From a virus, in the IMG/VR virus record IMGVR_UViG_3300009109_000033, positions 1-24,377 of that record: a stretch of DNA of 24,377 nucleotides, one strand, 5' to 3'. The notes under the pieces were generated by a model. It was not told where the DNA came from. It saw nothing but the letters and a program-made list of their open reading frames with translations, and made no database searches. Made by a program: the position numbers and the translations under genes. Each line of letters opens with the position of its first letter. Position 1 is the first letter of the stretch. Below are positions 7,006-13,910 of this stretch, piece by piece.

Positions 7006-7695
7006 ATGCACATAGAACATTTAAATATCTATACTGTTAAATGGGGAACGAAATATTCTTCACACCACGTCAATAAAATATTGGAATCGTGTAAAGAACA
7101 TCTAACTTATGATTTTACATTTCATTGTTTAACAGAAAGTCCTAAAGGACTTGAAAAAGAAGTCAATGTTATACCACTACCAAAAGATAACAAAATGGAA
7201 AAGTGGTGGAATAAGATGTACTTGTTTGATGATAATGTTGTCAGGAAGAAAGGAGACAATTTATTCTTTGATTTGGATATTATTATCCAAAAGAATATAG
7301 ATGACATTGTAAACTTTGATCCTGAGGATTGTTTATGTTTTGGCCAAACACATTGGCACGATTTAGAAACAATGAAGAAAGAAACAGAACATGTTCCACA
7401 CAGATTTACAGAACTTAATTCTAGTATATTAAGATGGAACGATAACTTAGATAAAGAGAACATAACTCTTTATTTTAAAACACACTTAGATAAGATCTTA
7501 TGGTACTATCGGGGAATAGATAATTTCTTTAGCCACAAAGGTGTGGCAAGAATTAAATACTTTCCTATAGGATGGTTTTACAGTTACAATCATGGGTACA
7601 TATTTCCTCATGATATAGAAAAACAAGTCTACAGACAAATACCATATGTCTGTTTATTTGATTCAATGGGAAGAAAAGAAGATGTTAAATTTTAA
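7006..7695 (+). CDS. GT-A fold glycosyltransferase-like protein (KWGTKY family)
   Basis: A 229-aa protein, the shortest of the KWG[TS]KY paralogues. It has IYTVKWGTKYSSHHVNKIL at the N-terminus, FTFHCLTESPKGLE near 37-50, the DxD motif in LFFDLDIIIQKNIDDI (D89 and D91), LNSSILRWND in the position of the FNSS strand of the paralogues, YYRGIDNFF and WFYSYNHGYIFPHDIE. The C-terminal extension seen in the 6189 paralogue is missing. It begins four bases after the previous stop and its 3' end overlaps the methyltransferase gene by 14 bases. Four proteins with the same DxD core and different flanks fit enzymes that add different sugars or act in sequence, though this is inference. Confidence 0.75.
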   Translation: MHIEHLNIYTVKWGTKYSSHHVNKILESCKEHLTYDFTFHCLTESPKGLEKEVNVIPLPKDNKMEKWWNKMYLFDDNVVRKKGDNLFFDLDIIIQKNIDDIVNFDPEDCLCFGQTHWHDLETMKKETEHVPHRFTELNSSILRWNDNLDKENITLYFKTHLDKILWYYRGIDNFFSHKGVARIKYFPIGWFYSYNHGYIFPHDIEKQVYRQIPYVCLFDSMGRKEDVKF

Positions 7696-8350
7696 TTTTT
7701 TAAACAGCATGCAATATTGGGGAGAAGGTTTGGCCAAAGTCGAGCATGAAATGAAACACAAGCACGACGACTTTAGGCAAGCTCTTAATCCAAACACTAT
7801 GGAGGGAGCCATTTGGTTAGTTGAAGAGCTACAAAAAAGTTTAGATAACTATTTAAAAGAAGAGCAATTTAATATTCTTGTATTAAATAGCTGGTTAGGG
7901 ATACCTTTAGTTCCTTTACTATGTGAGAACTTGTCCGTGGGAGAATTACACCTAGTTGACATAGATAACGAAGCTTTAGAGCTCTCTAAGGTGTTTAATA
8001 AGCATTATATTACAGAAGAATACATCAAAATAAATCACTGGAACTTAGACATTCCATTCGCTTTTGATGAGTTAAATCAATTGAAGGTAGATATAGTAAT
8101 TACAATGGGTGCTGAACAGATGTATCCACTAAATGATCTTAGGACAGCAAACAAACATGCAATATTTGCTTGCCAATCTTCTAATGTTATAGAAGAGATG
8201 TATGGAATTAATTGTGTGGATAGTGAAAAGAAATTGATTGAAAATGTAGGACTAAAAGATACGACCTACACGGGTAAAGTCAAACAATTTTATTATGATT
8301 GGAATGGAAAGGTTTATTACGATAGGTTTATGGCTATCGGTACTAAATGA
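7682..8350 (+). CDS. Class I SAM-dependent methyltransferase-like protein
   Basis: About 222 aa from the ATG at 7682; an in-frame ATG at 7646 would overlap the preceding gene more deeply and adds residues unlike the rest, so the later start after GGGAAGAAAAGAAG is chosen. The N-terminus (MLNFNFLNSMQYWGEGLAKV) is helical. Residues 64-80 (NILVLNSWLGIPLVPLL) take the place of the SAM-binding glycine loop, HLVDIDNEALELSK at 90-103 supplies the acidic ribose-binding position (D93 and D95), and DIVITMGAEQMYPL at 137-150 is the post-motif strand and active-site region. The G-x-G-x-G loop is reduced, as in a phage subfamily of this fold. It is the last gene of the island and may methylate a sugar or protein made or modified by the upstream enzymes. 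Confidence 0.6.
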   Translation: MLNFNFLNSMQYWGEGLAKVEHEMKHKHDDFRQALNPNTMEGAIWLVEELQKSLDNYLKEEQFNILVLNSWLGIPLVPLLCENLSVGELHLVDIDNEALELSKVFNKHYITEEYIKINHWNLDIPFAFDELNQLKVDIVITMGAEQMYPLNDLRTANKHAIFACQSSNVIEEMYGINCVDSEKKLIENVGLKDTTYTGKVKQFYYDWNGKVYYDRFMAIGTK

Positions 8351-8353
8351 AAA

Positions 8354-9001
8354 TTAACCTCTGGTAGGATTACCTGGAGGTAATTCTCCATCATTCATTT
8401 CCTTATACTTATCTAAATAAACTCCTTCCAAAAGTTTGCTATTAGATAGTGAGATAACTACTTCCTCTCCTCCTACGATTTGAACAACATTTTGCATTGG
8501 AGCCTTAATAGCCCAAAGTGATACAGTTTCCTTTTCTATATACTCTCTTAAAAATTCGTTGGAGCGCTCTTCAGTGCAAGGCCCAGAGGATGGGGTTTCT
8601 TGAAAATAAGCTCCTATTCGATTGGTAGTATCGAAAATGTTTGGTCTCGTCTTGGTAGGTGCTATTCCTTTGCAAGCCAGTAGTTTTTTAGGACCATAGT
8701 TATATATTTTACCGCCCCAATCTTTTCGTCGAATTTTACCCCCTGCCCAAGTCAAAAGATTTTTTTCTGTTTGGCCAATTTTATAAATCTTATTGTTTTC
8801 AAATATAAAGGCATATACAAAACTTTTATGAGTTGTGCCTGAAAAATCTTCAGTATTTATTTCAGGGAAAAGACTTGCATTTCCAGATCCAACAAAGTCT
8901 TCGTTAACACCATCAGGATACATAGCACCATTTTTCCAAATAAAATTTGGCACTACTAATTCAAATTCTTTTTTTAATATTTCTTTATAAAACTTACTCA
9001 T
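8354..9001 (-). CDS. Putative GIY-YIG/T5orf172-like protein
   Basis: A 215-aa protein. Residues 60-80 (SFVYAFIFENNKIYKIGQTE) resemble the strand pair of the GIY-YIG/T5orf172 fold, in which a VYxF strand is followed by a KIGxT strand. Next come a basic helix (GGKIRRKDWGGK) and a later acidic helix, EERSNEFLREYIEKE at 144-158, which could provide the metal-binding glutamate. If right, it would cut DNA and be a nuclease of the homing or host-degrading kind. The assignment rests on short motifs only. It is the last gene of the four-gene set behind the sigma70-like promoter, begins within one base of the stop of the phosphatase gene, has GGAGAC upstream, and converges with the methyltransferase gene with a 3-base gap. 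Confidence 0.4.
   Translation of the reverse strand: MSKFYKEILKKEFELVVPNFIWKNGAMYPDGVNEDFVGSGNASLFPEINTEDFSGTTHKSFVYAFIFENNKIYKIGQTEKNLLTWAGGKIRRKDWGGKIYNYGPKKLLACKGIAPTKTRPNIFDTTNRIGAYFQETPSSGPCTEERSNEFLREYIEKETVSLWAIKAPMQNVVQIVGGEEVVISLSNSKLLEGVYLDKYKEMNDGELPPGNPTRG
8357..8381 (-). terminator. Possible hairpin at the convergent gene junction
   Basis: ACCTC-T-GGTA, a GGAT loop, then TACC-TG-GAGGT form an interrupted stem at the convergence of the two gene sets. On the minus strand it is followed by a T-rich run (TTAATTTTCATTT). The stem lies within the last codons of the minus-strand gene, so it may be chance. Weak candidate. Confidence 0.25.
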
Positions 9002-9427
9002 TTAAAAGTCTCCTTCTGCTACTTGCAATGTTTTTAAACCTAATGTTCTCCAGGCTCTGACAGTTTGATTCCTGTCATCTAAAACAAACCTAACATCGTA
9101 GTTGGGTTCGATGTCTCTCTGATAAATCTCTGTCTTAACTTCTGAATCTTTTCTGTAATCTCCGTTCGCTCTCATGAACAAAGCATCAAATTCAAAATCG
9201 TTATTGGCCATGAACTGTATTGTTCCTTCTCTTGCTTCTTCTGTTCTAGCAGAAACTACAATAATATAATGATCATCCTTATATATCTGAGCAAGGTCTC
9301 CAATGATTGGATCGTATTCATCTTCAATTACTCTAGTCATATCGTAAGGATCTCTAGGATCGTCACCTACTCTATGTGCAATTGTTCCGTCTACATCAAC
9401 AATGATTGCTTTTCTTTTACCTGACAT
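9002..9427 (-). CDS. Stand-alone PseT/Pnkp-type 3'-phosphatase (HAD superfamily)
   Basis: A 141-aa protein, counted from MSGKRKAIIVDVDGT. An upstream ATG at 9457 has no ribosome site, while AAGGTAGG lies just before 9427. HAD motifs: nucleophile and acid D11 and D13 in DVDGT, motif II in VVSARTEE near 58-64, K98 in RKDSEVKTEIY, and the metal-binding pair D117-D118 in VLDDR. The C-terminus QVAEGDF closely resembles the QVASGDF end of T4 polynucleotide kinase/phosphatase, and the whole protein matches its phosphatase half only; the N-terminal P-loop kinase is missing. The probable activity is removal of 3'-phosphates from nucleic acid ends, supporting RNA or DNA repair. It overlaps the previous gene by 11 bases and belongs to the sigma70-driven set. 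Confidence 0.8.
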   Translation of the reverse strand: MSGKRKAIIVDVDGTIAHRVGDDPRDPYDMTRVIEDEYDPIIGDLAQIYKDDHYIIVVSARTEEAREGTIQFMANNDFEFDALFMRANGDYRKDSEVKTEIYQRDIEPNYDVRFVLDDRNQTVRAWRTLGLKTLQVAEGDF

Positions 9428-9740
9428 GGTACCTACCTTCGTCTTTAATATATTCAAGATTTAATTTATCTGCCTCAGCATGTGTTATCCAACCTTTGCC
9501 TTTGACATTTTTTAAATCCTCTACTGAAACTTTGTATCTATTGCCAAATGTATCTTCACAATAAATTACCTTTGTTAAAGGGCCAACAGCATAGTTTGAT
9601 TCTTTGTAACTAACGTGGCTCACTTCTTTTATTAAAGGGTTTATTGGAGTTTGGAAGAAGTGGTGATCAAGCATTGGCTTCTTAATCAAACCTTTTAAAA
9701 GTTGTGCTATCTCCCTTATTATGTAATCGTTATACTTCAT
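9417..9740 (-). CDS. Hypothetical protein, second gene of the sigma70-driven set
   Basis: A 107-aa protein starting MKYNDYIIREIAQLLKGLIK. It has an N-terminal amphipathic helix, a middle with FFQTPINPLIKEVSHVSY, and a C-terminal alpha/beta part (TFGNRYKVSVEDLKNVKGKG, then THAEADKLNLEYIKDEG) that suggests a small nucleic-acid- or protein-binding domain. There are no catalytic motifs and no membrane segment. The start is an ATGA overlap with the stop of the gene before it, a classic sign of translational coupling, and its 3' end overlaps the phosphatase gene by 11 bases. I do not recognise the family. The company of a nucleic-acid phosphatase and a possible nuclease hints at nucleic acid metabolism. 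Confidence 0.6.
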   Translation of the reverse strand: MKYNDYIIREIAQLLKGLIKKPMLDHHFFQTPINPLIKEVSHVSYKESNYAVGPLTKVIYCEDTFGNRYKVSVEDLKNVKGKGWITHAEADKLNLEYIKDEGRYHVR

Positions 9741-10198
9741 CCTGTACAGCTCCCATCTTCAAACCAATCATTGAGATCAATTCTTGCTTTCCTAGCATCT
9801 CTCTTATCAAAAGATCTTTGGACTGCATCTTTTTTTGTCCTTGTTCCTGACGTGTCACCTTTAACTGGAAGACCATACTCTTTCCAAAAGTCTGAATCGT
9901 CTTTTGCTCTAGCAGCTATTGTTCTTTCTGCTGTTTCCATATCAATAGCATCGATTTGAACAAAGTCTAAAATCATGTCTGCAAATGGGATGGCTCCGTT
10001 TGATTTCCAAACTACAATGCCATCAAGTAAGGTTGCGCCTTTAAAATTCTCTTCTACAGAAGTATGGAATTTTGGTGCGTCTTTTTCAAGTAAGACATTA
10101 CCTGTAAATGTTTTGTAGATATCATCATGAGCTGCCATTCCAAAACGTTCTTTTTTAACTGTTTGGCCTGCTATTTCTACTGTATTTTCTAATATCAT
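9737..10198 (-). CDS. Hypothetical protein, first gene of the sigma70-driven set
   Basis: A 153-aa protein starting MILENTVEIAGQTVKKERFG. The central part (ATLLDGIVVWKSNGAIPFAD, DFVQIDAIDMETAERTIAAR) looks alpha/beta, and the C-terminal third is highly charged (TRTKKDAVQRSFDKRDARKA, then RIDLNDWFEDGSCTG), possibly binding nucleic acid. I recognise no family. AGAGGA at 10209-10214 precedes the ATG by ten bases, and a sigma70-like promoter stands just upstream, so this gene leads a four-gene unit ending at 8354. This unit may be expressed earlier than the surrounding late genes. Confidence 0.6.
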   Translation of the reverse strand: MILENTVEIAGQTVKKERFGMAAHDDIYKTFTGNVLLEKDAPKFHTSVEENFKGATLLDGIVVWKSNGAIPFADMILDFVQIDAIDMETAERTIAARAKDDSDFWKEYGLPVKGDTSGTRTKKDAVQRSFDKRDARKARIDLNDWFEDGSCTG

Positions 10199-10236
10199 AA
10201 TTATTAAATCCTCTACTTTTTATTAATTATGCTACT

Positions 10237-10265
10237 ATTATGCACTCTCGTGAACCAAGAGTCAA
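10237..10265 (-). promoter_or_regulatory. Sigma70-type promoter with inverted repeat in the spacer
   Basis: On the minus strand, TTGACT (10260-10265) and CATAAT (10237-10242) are separated by exactly 17 bases, each matching the sigma70 consensus at five of six positions. Transcription would start near 10230, about 30 bases before the ATG at 10198. The spacer is largely an inverted repeat, ACTCTTG-GTTCA-CGAGAGT, with one T-G pair, which could bind a regulator. It is the only clear host-type promoter that I noticed. Confidence 0.65.
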
Positions 10266-10311
10266 GCATTTTTTGGGTTATTTTTGAAATCTTTTTCGTA
10301 AAATCAATAAC

Positions 10312-10965
10312 TTAGGAGAGATGATCAGCGGATTCACCAGAAATATCCGCAACCATGGACTGCCAGAGCCCTAAATGGGGTATTACATAACCCAAAGTGA
10401 GTCTGGGTTCGTCAGTTCCTGCACAATGATAGTAGACTTTCTCAGGCTCTCTACCTCTGCCAAAATATCCTACTTTACAGGACCAACCACCAGGGTCTTG
10501 TAAGTGAATAACTTCGTGTGTTTTAGGATCTCTATATTTAAAAAACCCTCTGCCATTCTCTGTATAAGATAATAATATATTATAACCATGGGCATTCCAA
10601 TTATTGTGCCAACCCATGAAACCTTTTTTAGGATAAAATACATGTACTGCTTCGTTTCTAGCTCCCAAAAAATTACACAGGTCTATAGAAAATGCTCGAT
10701 ATTTGTCTTGAAAATTTTGTGGGTGATCTCCTGCTTGTAAATCATAACTGTAAGAAATTTCTGGATACCCTTCGTGGGCACCATCTTTAGTTACAATCTC
10801 ATCTAAATATTCTCGAGAAGTAGCCCAGCCCAATTGATACAAAGGATCGTTTTTTGGGTTCTTTATTGCCAATTCTTCTAAGGGAGATAAGTCTTGTTGG
10901 AAAAACCAATTTGAATATGGTTCCAACATTTCTAATAATTCATCTGATATCTTAGTAAAAATCAT
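10312..10965 (-). CDS. 2-oxoglutarate/Fe(II) oxygenase-like protein (prolyl-hydroxylase type)
   Basis: A 217-aa protein. Residues 107-150 (VHVFYPKKGFMGWHNNWNAH, then YNILLSYTENGRGFFKYRDP) and 177-194 (VYYHCAGTDEPRLTLGYVI) follow the double-stranded beta-helix core of 2OG/Fe(II) oxygenases. H120 and H180 would bind iron and R188 the 2-oxoglutarate carboxylate. The usual HxD is HxN here (H120, N122), which may change or abolish activity or use another ligand. The substrate could be a protein, nucleotide or small molecule. The gene starts inside the stop of the glycosyltransferase fusion (ATGA overlap), so the two are made together, and a collagen-like tail protein lies in the same block, which makes prolyl hydroxylation worth considering. 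Confidence 0.6.
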   Translation of the reverse strand: MIFTKISDELLEMLEPYSNWFFQQDLSPLEELAIKNPKNDPLYQLGWATSREYLDEIVTKDGAHEGYPEISYSYDLQAGDHPQNFQDKYRAFSIDLCNFLGARNEAVHVFYPKKGFMGWHNNWNAHGYNILLSYTENGRGFFKYRDPKTHEVIHLQDPGGWSCKVGYFGRGREPEKVYYHCAGTDEPRLTLGYVIPHLGLWQSMVADISGESADHLS

Positions 10966-12647
10966 TTATATTTTAAATATATCTCATGATCAGGAATAGT
11001 GTAATGATACAAAACTATATCTTCGCCTTCTAATTCTTTTGGGTCGTGTCCATTTATAAAATTCCATTTGACATGTAAGTTTTCATCCCATCTTACACCA
11101 TGATCACTATATGTTAATAAATTCCACATTGTAAAAGTATCCCATCTCCTAGCATCTCGAGGATAAGATCCTATGTCATTATTTTTATCTTGTTGCCATA
11201 AGAAATGGCCATACCAAGAGTCCATTAGTTGAAGTGTTTGAGGATTATTTCTGTATATAAACATTCCACAATGTGCTGTCATTTCTTCTGTGTTAGACAA
11301 TTTAGTTAATTTTGCGTTGTATGGTCTTATTTTTGTAAACAGTAAATCTAAATCATCTGGTAGTTGATCAAATACATTTTCTATATCTTCATGCTGACAG
11401 ATCATATCACAATCTAAATAACATGTCTTTCCTCTATATGGTGTACAAGATAAAGCCCAAAGTTTAGCCCTAATATGATTAGGTACTCCCCAAGACTCTA
11501 TCCAATCTGCATGTTCATAGTGTTCTTCTTTTATCCATTCTTTATGTGATACGAAAATTGTTATATGTGCCTCAGGCCAAAAGAGTTTAATAGACTCTGC
11601 AAGATCTATACCTGCTTGATAAAATCTTTCATGGCATGATGCAACAATAACAAATCCATTATCAGGAAAATTGTCTGTACCAACAATCTCCATAGCTGGA
11701 CGAAGCCATAAATTATTAAGTTCTTCTACCACGTAGACCTTTTTAACATCTGGTCTGCCTTCAAACTCTAATGGTAAAGAAAATAAGTGATTATTATAAA
11801 GGAATAAATCACCAACTTTTAATTCTTTTGCGTAATTTAAGTTAGAATCTGTCATGTTTCTGTCTTCATACAACAAAACATCTTCTACAATTAACTCTGC
11901 ATTTTCTAAATCAAACTCTGTGCCTTCGTCTTGATCTTTTAATACTTTGTAAACTTTATTTTCTATCCAAACATGTTGTCCAGCTAGATGTTCTAAGTCG
12001 TCATACCATATGTCAACATGTACACCTTCAAACTCTTGGTATAACGATCTTAATTTTTGTTTTGCTCTTAAGCCTTCAAACAGTTCTTCAATACTTTTAT
12101 CTAATAACATCTCATCCAAATCAGTAGGTTTATAAATTGGTATTTGTCCTGTGCGTACTAATTCTTCTTTTAATAATATAGATGCTAGTGTTTGAACTTC
12201 TAATGGAGACTTAGCTTTACGAATTAACTTTTTCAGTTCGTTGTTCGTAGAGTTTTTAATTAATGGAATTTCATAAGCTTCAAGTTTAGCTCCGAATAAC
12301 ATTTCTTGTTTGCGCCTAACTGCTTCGGACTCTTTACGTTGTAACCTTCTTTTTATATGATCGTCTCTTCTTTGTAACCCTTCTTCTGTGTTTTTATCTA
12401 TTCCCTCTTCACCAAACTCTTCTAAAACTGCTTTATAGTCTGGATTGTTTCCATCATTATCCATGATAGATGCGGTTGCTTTTTTACCGTTAGGATATAC
12501 TAAGGTAACGATTAGATGTTTGGCCTCTTTATGAGACCAATAAGGATCTTCAAATTTGTATTGAGGTTCTTTTTTAGGTTCTTTATCTGGTGGTAAAACT
12601 TTTAATTTAGACTTGACGTTGCGTTTTACCTTTTTAGGCTTTGCCAT
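10962..12647 (-). CDS. Large protein with C-terminal GT-A glycosyltransferase domain
   Basis: A 561-aa protein. Residues 1-35 are Lys/Pro-rich; about 85-120 form a highly charged helix (RRDDHIKRRLQRKESEAVRR); 120-320 is an unrecognised region with many short acidic strands. Residues 331-561 are a GT-A domain: GFVIVASCHERFYQAGIDLA, then AHITIFVSHKEW, a DxD motif in CYLDCDMICQ (D412 and D414), AHCGMFIYRNNPQ, RRWDTFTMWNLL and a closing VLYHYT, where H548 could be the third metal ligand. It differs from the plus-strand enzymes and belongs to a separate GT-A lineage. A late promoter at 12672-12679 and GGAGAT just before the ATG support the start. The long N-terminus could bind a virion protein and bring the enzyme to its acceptor. 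Confidence 0.7.
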   Translation of the reverse strand: MAKPKKVKRNVKSKLKVLPPDKEPKKEPQYKFEDPYWSHKEAKHLIVTLVYPNGKKATASIMDNDGNNPDYKAVLEEFGEEGIDKNTEEGLQRRDDHIKRRLQRKESEAVRRKQEMLFGAKLEAYEIPLIKNSTNNELKKLIRKAKSPLEVQTLASILLKEELVRTGQIPIYKPTDLDEMLLDKSIEELFEGLRAKQKLRSLYQEFEGVHVDIWYDDLEHLAGQHVWIENKVYKVLKDQDEGTEFDLENAELIVEDVLLYEDRNMTDSNLNYAKELKVGDLFLYNNHLFSLPLEFEGRPDVKKVYVVEELNNLWLRPAMEIVGTDNFPDNGFVIVASCHERFYQAGIDLAESIKLFWPEAHITIFVSHKEWIKEEHYEHADWIESWGVPNHIRAKLWALSCTPYRGKTCYLDCDMICQHEDIENVFDQLPDDLDLLFTKIRPYNAKLTKLSNTEEMTAHCGMFIYRNNPQTLQLMDSWYGHFLWQQDKNNDIGSYPRDARRWDTFTMWNLLTYSDHGVRWDENLHVKWNFINGHDPKELEGEDIVLYHYTIPDHEIYLKYK

Positions 12648-12671
12648 AATATCTCCATAATATATAAAACT

Positions 12672-12679
12672 TATTTATA
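12672..12679 (-). promoter_or_regulatory. T4-type late promoter ahead of the glycosyltransferase/oxygenase pair
   Basis: The minus strand reads GTATAAATA in the 32-base gap between the repeat fibre gene and the glycosyltransferase gene. By T4 spacing the start would be near 12666, leaving a leader of about 19 bases that contains GGAGAT. Intergenic placement at the right distance is the main support. Confidence 0.65.
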
Positions 12680-13909
12680 CTAAGCTGTTCTCAACCATAA
12701 TTTATAGGTGGCCACGTTTTCTTCTGTTGTTGTAATTGTGTCACCTGCATAATATCCTGTGTATGTTCCTGAATATGTGCCTGAGTATGCTGAGGTTCCT
12801 GTATAGTATCCTGTATAACTTCCGGAATAAGCTCCTGAGTATGTACCTGAGTAGTTTTTAGCTCCTGTATAAAACCCTGTATAAGAACCTGTATAATATC
12901 CTGTGTAAGTTGTACCAGCGTAACCTGAGTAGTCTGCTGCGTAGTTACCTGTATATGCTCCGGAGTAAGCTCCTGAGTATGCTGAGGTTCCTGTGTATGT
13001 TCCTGTATAGTTACCTGTATAACTTCCGGAGTAAGCTCCTGAGTACGCTTTAGCTCCTGTATAGTTGCCTGTATAACTTCCGGTGTAATTTCCTGTGTAG
13101 CCTGTTGATGCTACTGCATGTCTTGTATCTGTAAATGTTTCACCTTGTGCAGCCCAAGTTCCTGTTTCACTTGGTGCGCCTGATTGTATTTTGTATGTTC
13201 CAACGCCTTGTGTACTTCCAAAGTTTTCTACAATTCTGTTTCTAAAGTTAGGAACAATTTGTTCCATCTCGGATGCTGACATTTCTTTAATGCTTGTGCC
13301 ATCAACCTTACAAGGTTTGTAATTGTCAACTGCTGCTGTTGTTGCTGTTGTTTTTTGCCAAATATATTTAGTAGCTTCTGTTTCATCTACTTGAGTATCT
13401 GTTATTGTGTATCTGGATGTCCAAGTTCCACCAGCTGGTGCTGATGCTGCTAGAGTATAGTGACCTGTTACATAATTGCCTTGAGCAACCATGTCTGCTA
13501 TAACTTTATCTATTAAATCTGAATCTAATTCTGAATCTGTAAACTCATGTATTCCTACTGTTCCTGAAGATTCATAACCAACCGGTCTGTTAGTAATACT
13601 TTCTGACGCTGCTCCTGTAACCTGTTTACCTGTGTAAGTAACTGTGGTTAATGCTCCTGTTGCTGGGTGAGTTCCTATTGCTTCTTGTCTTTTTGTATCT
13701 GTTATAGTTCCAATAGTTGTCCCTGCGCCTGATGCGTTTGTTGTAATGTTTAATTCAGCTGTACCTGTTCCATCAGTATTGTCTGAGAAATCTTTTGTTA
13801 TTATTGCCGAATAATATTGTTCAATTTCAGTATCCGTCATTTCTTGTAACCCTTGGAAGTTACTTGAACTAACTGGATATGCTGAAGCTTTAATTTTTAG
13901 TGGTCTCAT
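12680..13909 (-). CDS. Tail fibre protein with three N-terminal repeats and a Y-[ST]-G-x repeat tail
   Basis: A 409-aa protein. Residues 21-95, 120-187 and 207-270 are three diverged copies of one unit: a start of the form [LI]-x-E-[MF]-[TS]-x-[ST]-E-[ILM], a helix, a G-T-W-T/A turn, and a T-I/F-T-D-T strand (for example IHEFTDSELDS and APAGGTWTSRYTITDT). Residues 271-388 are about 29 four-residue units Y-[ST]-G-x, arranged as two long super-repeats (roughly 271-323 and 335-388) marked by AKAYSG/AKNYSG and TSAYSG. The end is ENVATYKLWLRTA. Regular Tyr-Gly periodicity suggests an elongated fibre with stacked aromatics, and the exposed Tyr/Ser/Thr are plausible modification sites. It sits in the tail block directly before the glycosyltransferase gene. 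Confidence 0.7.
   Translation of the reverse strand: MRPLKIKASAYPVSSSNFQGLQEMTDTEIEQYYSAIITKDFSDNTDGTGTAELNITTNASGAGTTIGTITDTKRQEAIGTHPATGALTTVTYTGKQVTGAASESITNRPVGYESSGTVGIHEFTDSELDSDLIDKVIADMVAQGNYVTGHYTLAASAPAGGTWTSRYTITDTQVDETEATKYIWQKTTATTAAVDNYKPCKVDGTSIKEMSASEMEQIVPNFRNRIVENFGSTQGVGTYKIQSGAPSETGTWAAQGETFTDTRHAVASTGYTGNYTGSYTGNYTGAKAYSGAYSGSYTGNYTGTYTGTSAYSGAYSGAYTGNYAADYSGYAGTTYTGYYTGSYTGFYTGAKNYSGTYSGAYSGSYTGYYTGTSAYSGTYSGTYTGYYAGDTITTTEENVATYKLWLRTA
12746..13099 (-). repeat. Tandem 12-bp coding repeats (Y-[ST]-G-x) in two super-repeats
   Basis: About 29 degenerate 12-base units encode Y-T-G-x or Y-S-G-x. A second-order duplication is visible: the order YTGx YTGS YTGx YTGAK YSGx YSGx ... 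SYTGx YTG ... TSAYSG YSG YTG occurs twice, separated by a short irregular stretch (YSGYAGTT). Such tracts gain and lose copies by slippage or recombination. Confidence 0.85.
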
Positions 13910-13910
13910 C

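Noticed and set aside
9428-9457. Upstream ATG for the phosphatase gene
   Set aside because: No ribosome site stands before it, while AAGGTAGG sits at the right place for the ATG at 9427.
12746-13099. CRISPR-like array
   Set aside because: The 12-base periodicity has no spacers and is fully explained by four-residue coding units in one open frame.
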